A stretch of 9,677 bases of DNA, taken from positions 1-9,677 of the forward strand of contig JAJYCH010000112.1 in the NCBI GenBank assembly GCA_021778575.1. Direction: 5' to 3'. A program made the position numbers and the translations under genes. This DNA is from Planctomycetota bacterium (lineage in GTDB: Bacteria; Planctomycetota; Planctomycetia; Isosphaerales; Isosphaeraceae). Each line of letters begins with the position of its first letter. The stretch's first letter is position 1. The notes under the pieces are model-generated. The model saw only the letters and a program-made list of their open reading frames with translations, made no database searches and was not told the DNA's origin. Positions 6,193 through 9,677 of this stretch are shown here, piece after piece.

Positions 6193-7935
6193 TTTCGACC
6201 GCGAGGGGGGCGGGTCGGCTGGCCGACGGCTTCGGTTATCCTGGATGACCTTCAACGACTCATCCAGTCGTGATTCGGGCGAGCCGGCGCGCGGTGGCGC
6301 GGCTCCCGAACCGCCGGCTCCGCCAGAGCCTCGGTTGCCGCCATCGGTCGAGGGATTTCGCTCGGTATTCGTTCCCCCTGGATCATTCGAGGTTGGTTCT
6401 GAGGGATCGGGGTCACCGTTGTTGTCCTTCGAATCGCTCCCCTTTGGCCGGGGTTTCTTGGTCCGAGGGGCGTTATTGTTGCCCCGCTCGGTGGGATTGG
6501 GCTCGGGAGGCAAGTGCCGGGCGGCGAAATCGCGATTCTCGCGGGCATCGTTACGGACCGACTCCGCGACGGCGCCCGGCAAGGTGGAACTCAGGCAGTC
6601 GTCGTAACACTTCAGAGCACCCGGGATATCGCCGAGCGCCAGCCGGGTGTTTCCCAGTGCGTAGTCGATCTTGATTGTCAGGAGAGCATCCGCTCGTTCG
6701 CGAGCTTCCTCATAGCGGCTGACAGCCTCGGCAAAGCGGTGGAGCGGGAAGAGCGCCGCAGCCGCGTCGTAGCGAGGGATTGCCGATCCGGGTTCGAGAC
6801 GGATCACGCGTTCGAAGGCGTTGAGAGCCTCGGCGAACTTCCCTTGCGCGAAGGAGGTCTCACCCTGGCTGATGAGCCTCGCGGGACTCTCGACTGCCGG
6901 ACCCGCGCCGAGAGCGATCAGAACCACGGCAACTGTCGATGTGACGAGGACGATTCGCCCCGCCCTTCGCCGGGCCAGACCGGGCCAGGACGCCGCCAGG
7001 CCGCAGGCGATCGCGCCGAGCAGGAAGATCGGAAACCGCTCGGCTCGCTCGGGCAGACGGAGGTCGGCTCGTCGGGTCCGGGCGGTCGGCTCGATCTTGT
7101 CGCGAAAGAGCGTCCCCAGATCGGCGGCGGCCAGGCCGAGCGGCACGACCGCGCCGCCGGTCGCCAGCGCGAGTTCCCGGAGCGCGACGTCGGATCGTCG
7201 GGTCTCGTCCGCCGGCGCGTTCTCGCTCGATGTCTGCCCGGAACGACCGGGGACGGGATACCCTTTCTCGGGATCGCCGATGGCGACCGAGTGAACGATA
7301 ATCCGGTTCGCCTTGAGCCGATCGACCATCGAGGTCCACGACCCGACGTGATCCTCGCCATCGGAGAAGACGACGATCGTCCGACCGTCGACATGCTCCT
7401 CGTCATCAAACGCGCCGATGGCGGCTTCGAGAGCCGAGCCGAGGTCGGTCCCGCCGGGTGTGATCTCGCCAACCTTGAGCGATCGGAGGACCTCGAGCGC
7501 CGCGTCGATGCTGGACGTCAGGGGACAGCGGACCACCCCTCGACCGGCGAATCCGACGATCGACACGCGATTCCCCGCGCTGGTTTCGAGCGCCCGGAGC
7601 AGGCTCGAACTCGATTCGACCGCCACTCCCAGGCGGTTGGGCACGGCATCCTCGGCGGCCATGCTCCGGCTCAGATCAACCACCACCACGACATCGTGGC
7701 CGGCTGGTGCGTCGGGCCCGAAGATCCGTCCCCAGCGAGGCTGACCGAGCGCGAGGATCACCAGTGCCAGAGCCGCGAGCCAACCCCACGCCCCGTCTCC
7801 GGGAACCCGGTCCGCCTGCCCCAGCGCCGACCATTCGGCTCGACGTCTGCGCGCCGAGCGGAACAGCCAGGCCGCCAGCGGAACCAGGCCAAGACCGAGC
7901 CAGAGTTGTTCCGGATGAGCAAACAGCGTGAGCAA
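6172..7935 (-). CDS. BatB-BatC fusion: membrane VWA domain plus TPR and disordered tail
   Basis: Membrane protein of the Bat (Bacteroides aerotolerance) type. Two N-terminal hydrophobic segments (about 10-25 and 50-64) precede a von Willebrand factor A domain (about 80-290). It has a full MIDAS: DLSRS (87-91), T163 in GGTDLGSAL, and D192 in SDGED. Two more hydrophobic segments follow (about 302-318 and 327-345), then three TPR units (about 352-450, including KIDYALGNTRLALGD). The final 115 residues are Asn/Pro/Gly/Ser-rich and probably disordered, ending in KDW. In many bacteria BatB and BatC are separate proteins; here they are one chain of 587 residues. The TTG start at 7933-7935 is supported by GGGAGG 5 nt upstream. 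It begins 19 nt after the BatA-like gene, so both should be co-transcribed and probably act as a membrane complex. The Bat system is linked to MoxR ATPases, but its exact job is unsettled. Confidence 0.9.
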   Translation of the reverse strand: MLTLFAHPEQLWLGLGLVPLAAWLFRSARRRRAEWSALGQADRVPGDGAWGWLAALALVILALGQPRWGRIFGPDAPAGHDVVVVVDLSRSMAAEDAVPNRLGVAVESSSSLLRALETSAGNRVSIVGFAGRGVVRCPLTSSIDAALEVLRSLKVGEITPGGTDLGSALEAAIGAFDDEEHVDGRTIVVFSDGEDHVGSWTSMVDRLKANRIIVHSVAIGDPEKGYPVPGRSGQTSSENAPADETRRSDVALRELALATGGAVVPLGLAAADLGTLFRDKIEPTARTRRADLRLPERAERFPIFLLGAIACGLAASWPGLARRRAGRIVLVTSTVAVVLIALGAGPAVESPARLISQGETSFAQGKFAEALNAFERVIRLEPGSAIPRYDAAAALFPLHRFAEAVSRYEEARERADALLTIKIDYALGNTRLALGDIPGALKCYDDCLSSTLPGAVAESVRNDARENRDFAARHLPPEPNPTERGNNNAPRTKKPRPKGSDSKDNNGDPDPSEPTSNDPGGTNTERNPSTDGGNRGSGGAGGSGAAPPRAGSPESRLDESLKVIQDNRSRRPADPPPSRSKGNGKDW

Positions 7936-7940
7936 TTGGG

Positions 7941-7946
7941 CCTCCC
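7941..7946 (-). promoter_or_regulatory. Ribosome binding site that decides the TTG start of the BatB-BatC gene
   Basis: GGGAGG on the minus strand lies 5 nt before TTG and inside the 19-nt gap after the BatA-like stop codon. It fixes the start because no ATG occurs nearby in frame, and the first hydrophobic segment begins directly afterwards. Confidence 0.7.
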
Positions 7947-7954
7947 GGCGCGAT

Positions 7955-8935
7955 TCACGGAAGCCGGCGAAATCGACCGCCGCCGAGCACCAGTTCCAGC
8001 GTCAGGAGCCCCAGCGCCGCCGCGGCCCACGGTGCGTACTTCTCACGATAAAGAGTCCGGACCGTCCCCGCGACAGGACTTTTTTCGAGAGTGTCGATCC
8101 GGTCGAAAACCTGTTCCAGAGCCTGGGTATCGGCCGCCACGAACGATTGACCACCGCCAAGCTCCGCCAGCCTGGCCAGCAACCCCAGGTCGGGACCATC
8201 GTTTTCTCCGACAGGCTCGGGTTTTTCTGGGTTCGGTTCGATCGGCCGACCGATCGCGATGGTGTGAAGGACCACCTCGAGTTCCCGGCTGAGAGCCGCC
8301 GCCGCGAGCGGGTCGACCGGGTTCGGCACGGCGGGAGCGTTCCGGCCATCCGTCAAAAGAATCAAGACTTTTTTCCGAGTCGGAGCGTTACGAACCAGCC
8401 CGAGACCGGCGGTGATGGCGTCGCCAAGGTTGGTCCCGTCGTCGACCTGGTCCGCCGGTCGGATGGCTCGAATGGCGTCGAGCAAGAACGCCTGGTCAAG
8501 CGTGGGCGCGGCGTCGAGGTCGGGATAATTGGCGAACTTGATCAGGCCGACCAGGTCGTCGTCCCGTTTCTGAACGAACCGGGCGAGCGTTACCCGGGCC
8601 GCTTCGAGCCGCGAAATGGGGCCGTCGCCGGTCGGAAAATCGACTGTCTTCATGCTCGAACTTCGATCCATCAGCGCCACGATGGCGACCCCACGGCCGG
8701 CGACCCGGATTCGGCCGCCCGGTTCCTGGGGTCGAGCGATGGCCACGACCAGACAACTGATGGCAGCACCTCGGGCCAGCCCGGGCCAGACCCTCCCGAA
8801 CCGCGCGAACCATGATTGGCCAGGCCCGAACCCCGCGATCGACGGCCAGACCAGCCTCGGACGCCGGATTCCCCAGATCCAGGGCAAGAACGCCAGGATC
8901 AGCAAGCCGAGCCAGACCGATTCCGCCAATCTCAT
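7955..8935 (-). CDS. BatA-like membrane VWA-domain protein
   Basis: A 326-residue VWA protein of the BatA type. The N-terminus holds two hydrophobic segments (about 7-22 and 53-67), as usual for Bat proteins. A VWA domain follows (about 80-290) with a complete metal-ion-dependent adhesion site: DRSSS (90-94), T168 in GTNLGDAI, and D196 in LLTDGRN. A C-terminal membrane segment (about 305-320) ends with a short basic tail. The VWA domain is thus anchored on both sides and should face the periplasm. It is expected to bind partner proteins through the metal site. The ATG at 8933-8935 has GGAG 7 nt upstream. It is the first gene of a two-gene unit with the BatB-BatC fusion 19 nt downstream. In many genomes moxR and a DUF58 gene lie directly before batA; here the upstream neighbour is the divergent DUF1559 gene. 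Confidence 0.9.
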   Translation of the reverse strand: MRLAESVWLGLLILAFLPWIWGIRRPRLVWPSIAGFGPGQSWFARFGRVWPGLARGAAISCLVVAIARPQEPGGRIRVAGRGVAIVALMDRSSSMKTVDFPTGDGPISRLEAARVTLARFVQKRDDDLVGLIKFANYPDLDAAPTLDQAFLLDAIRAIRPADQVDDGTNLGDAITAGLGLVRNAPTRKKVLILLTDGRNAPAVPNPVDPLAAAALSRELEVVLHTIAIGRPIEPNPEKPEPVGENDGPDLGLLARLAELGGGQSFVAADTQALEQVFDRIDTLEKSPVAGTVRTLYREKYAPWAAAALGLLTLELVLGGGRFRRLP

Positions 8936-9093
8936 CGCGAAGCTCCGACAAGGCGGTTCTTATCCGGTTGACACGCTGGAAATCTCATTTCCCCGATCCT
9001 CCCTGGGAACGAGAAAGTTCCGTCAACTTCGTGCCAAAATCGGGCGGTCGCCCGTCCCGTTGGGGTCATTCCGAAAAATCTCATTAAGAATTC

Positions 9094-9125
9094 TTGACAG
9101 ACCGTCCGTGTGAACCGAATATACA
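9094..9125 (+). promoter_or_regulatory. Candidate promoter for the DUF1559 gene
   Basis: A perfect -35 hexamer, TTGACA (9094-9099), is followed by an AT-rich stretch with GAATAT (9117-9122, 17-nt spacer, 3 of 6 matches) and TATACA (9120-9125, 20-nt spacer, 4 of 6). The -35 is excellent but each -10 choice is compromised. Use of this promoter would leave a leader of roughly 240 nt. Confidence 0.35.
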
Positions 9126-9155
9126 CGATTAGTCGAATTATCTCTCGCTGGCGAA

Positions 9156-9174
9156 TGTTCTCTGGACGAGAACA
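9156..9174. repeat. 7-bp inverted repeat, operator or leader hairpin
   Basis: TGTTCTC (9156-9162) and GAGAACA (9168-9174) are perfect reverse complements separated by TGGAC. The repeat lies about 30-60 bp after the candidate promoter and 195 nt before the DUF1559 start. It could be a protein-binding operator or an mRNA hairpin. It is not a LexA site of the GAAC-N4-GTTC type, since the half-sites are in the opposite order. Confidence 0.4.
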
Positions 9175-9368
9175 AGGTGCGAGAGTTCCTTTCTTCGACT
9201 TGCACTCACACATTCTGGGATTCTATCGCGACACTGGGTTGCTCCGATTCTGCCCGGTCGGATCGGTGTGTCTCCACTCCTGATCGAATTTGTCGATTGG
9301 GCGAGAAACTCTTACGACTCCGATCCGCCCGGGTGTGCCATCATCCTTCTCACGGAGACGAATCTACA

Positions 9369-9677
9369 ATGATCCTTCGTCATCTCAATGATCGGCGAGC
9401 GGAAGTCCCTCGGCGATCGGGCTTCACGTTGATCGAGCTTCTGGTCGTGATCGCAATCATCGCTGTTCTGATCGCCTTGCTTCTACCCGCCGTCCAGGCG
9501 GCCCGCGAGGCTGCTCGACGCTCGCAGTGCGTCAACAACCTGAAGCAGATCGGTATCGCTCTGCACAACTATCACGACGTGGTCGGCACCCTGCCACCCG
9601 GGCACATGGGCTTTGGCTGGAACGACTGGGGGGCGCAGGTGATGCTCCTGCCGTATGTTGAACAGAACGCCCTGTTC
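9369..9677 (+). CDS. DUF1559 protein with type IV pilin-like N-terminus, 5' part (runs off right edge)
   Basis: The first 103 codons of a pseudopilin-like exported protein. After a 17-residue basic leader the prepilin cleavage motif is G18-F19-T-L-I-E23, with Glu at the +5 position of the mature chain and a 20-residue hydrophobic helix ([19 protein letters not shown] by position 24-42). A leader peptidase should cut between G18 and F19 and methylate the new N-terminus. The following [29 protein letters not shown] and LLPYVEQ motifs are those of the DUF1559 family, which occurs in large paralogous sets in planctomycetes. GGAG (9354-9357) lies 11 nt before the ATG. The C-terminal half, where the family usually has an H-x9-DG motif, is outside the window. 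Function is not established; a role at the cell surface or in a type II/IV-like secretion apparatus is plausible. Confidence 0.93.
   Translation, partial: MILRHLNDRRAEVPRRSGFTLIELLVVIAIIAVLIALLLPAVQAAREAARRSQCVNNLKQIGIALHNYHDVVGTLPPGHMGFGWNDWGAQVMLLPYVEQNALF

Larger units (their letters stand above)
8936..9368. promoter_or_regulatory. Divergent intergenic region between batA-like and DUF1559 genes
   Basis: No gene is supported in this stretch of 433 nt; a 93-codon open frame on the minus strand overlaps the batA start and shows no recognisable content. The region is more AT-rich than its surroundings, as expected for promoter DNA. A perfect TTGACA (9094-9099) points towards the DUF1559 gene. 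TATACA (9120-9125) follows at 20 nt, GAATAT (9117-9122) at the preferred 17 nt; neither is ideal. I found no clear promoter for the batA-like gene on the minus strand. Confidence 0.45.

Noticed and set aside
6514..8292. Open frame of 592 codons on the plus strand
   Set aside because: It is antisense to the two Bat-type genes, whose domains and ribosome sites are unmistakable; its translation is Arg/Gln/Asp-rich noise typical of GC-rich shadow frames.
8968..8973. Perfect TTGACA on the plus strand
   Set aside because: At 16-19 nt downstream there is only CCCCGA-like sequence, so no usable -10 element.
9156..9174. LexA (SOS) box
   Set aside because: The half-sites read GTTC...GAAC, the reverse order of the GAAC-N4-GTTC pattern, and no SOS gene follows.
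8932..9213. 93-codon open frame upstream of and overlapping the batA start
   Set aside because: No ribosome site, no recognisable sequence, overlap with the batA-like start, and location in AT-richer promoter-like DNA.
1..9677. CRISPR array, tRNA, insertion sequence or phage remnant
   Set aside because: I saw no regularly spaced direct repeats, no tRNA-like cloverleaf sequence, no transposase or integrase motifs and no flanking inverted repeats.

Overview
The window looks like a chromosomal segment of a GC-rich planctomycete (Planctomycetota), probably of the Isosphaeraceae kind. The strongest marker is the gene entering at the right edge. It starts with a type IV pilin-like leader ([17 protein letters not shown]) followed by the [23 protein letters not shown] signature of DUF1559 proteins, a family greatly expanded in planctomycetes. 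High GC, TTG starts, small orphan proteins and the ECF sigma/zinc-finger anti-sigma pair fit this. The family-level guess is inference. I found no tRNA, rRNA, CRISPR array, insertion sequence or other sign of recent mobility.

Layout. (1) 1-253, minus: the first 84 codons of a DEAD-box RNA helicase, running off the left edge, with a good sigma-70-type promoter at 332-360. (2) 618-824 and 998-1369, plus: two small proteins of no family I recognise, closed by a structured Rho-independent terminator at about 1398-1470. (3) 1777-6157, plus: ECF-type sigma factor, zinc-finger anti-sigma factor with one membrane segment, exported TPR protein, and an exported 584-residue protein built of two similar halves that resemble DUF3352-type proteins. 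Spacing and order suggest one regulatory and effector unit acting at the cell envelope. (4) 6172-8935, minus, convergent with region 3: a compact Bat-type locus of a BatA-like VWA protein and a BatB-BatC fusion (VWA plus TPR plus disordered tail). The MoxR ATPase and DUF58 genes that usually accompany Bat genes are not in the window. (5) 8936-9368: divergent intergenic region with a perfect TTGACA and a 7-bp inverted repeat. (6) 9369-9677, plus: 5' part of the DUF1559 gene, running off the right edge.

How the genes may work together. The sigma factor should direct RNA polymerase to a stress or envelope regulon. The membrane-anchored anti-sigma would hold it until an extracytoplasmic signal arrives. 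The two exported proteins downstream could be sensors, partners or targets of that pathway; this is inferred from gene order only. The Bat locus is a separate envelope system of membrane-anchored VWA domains and TPRs, typically linked to MoxR chaperone-like ATPases. No single system here is clearly new. The best leads are the two-module protein with its sigma/anti-sigma context, the BatB-BatC fusion, and the two orphan small proteins.
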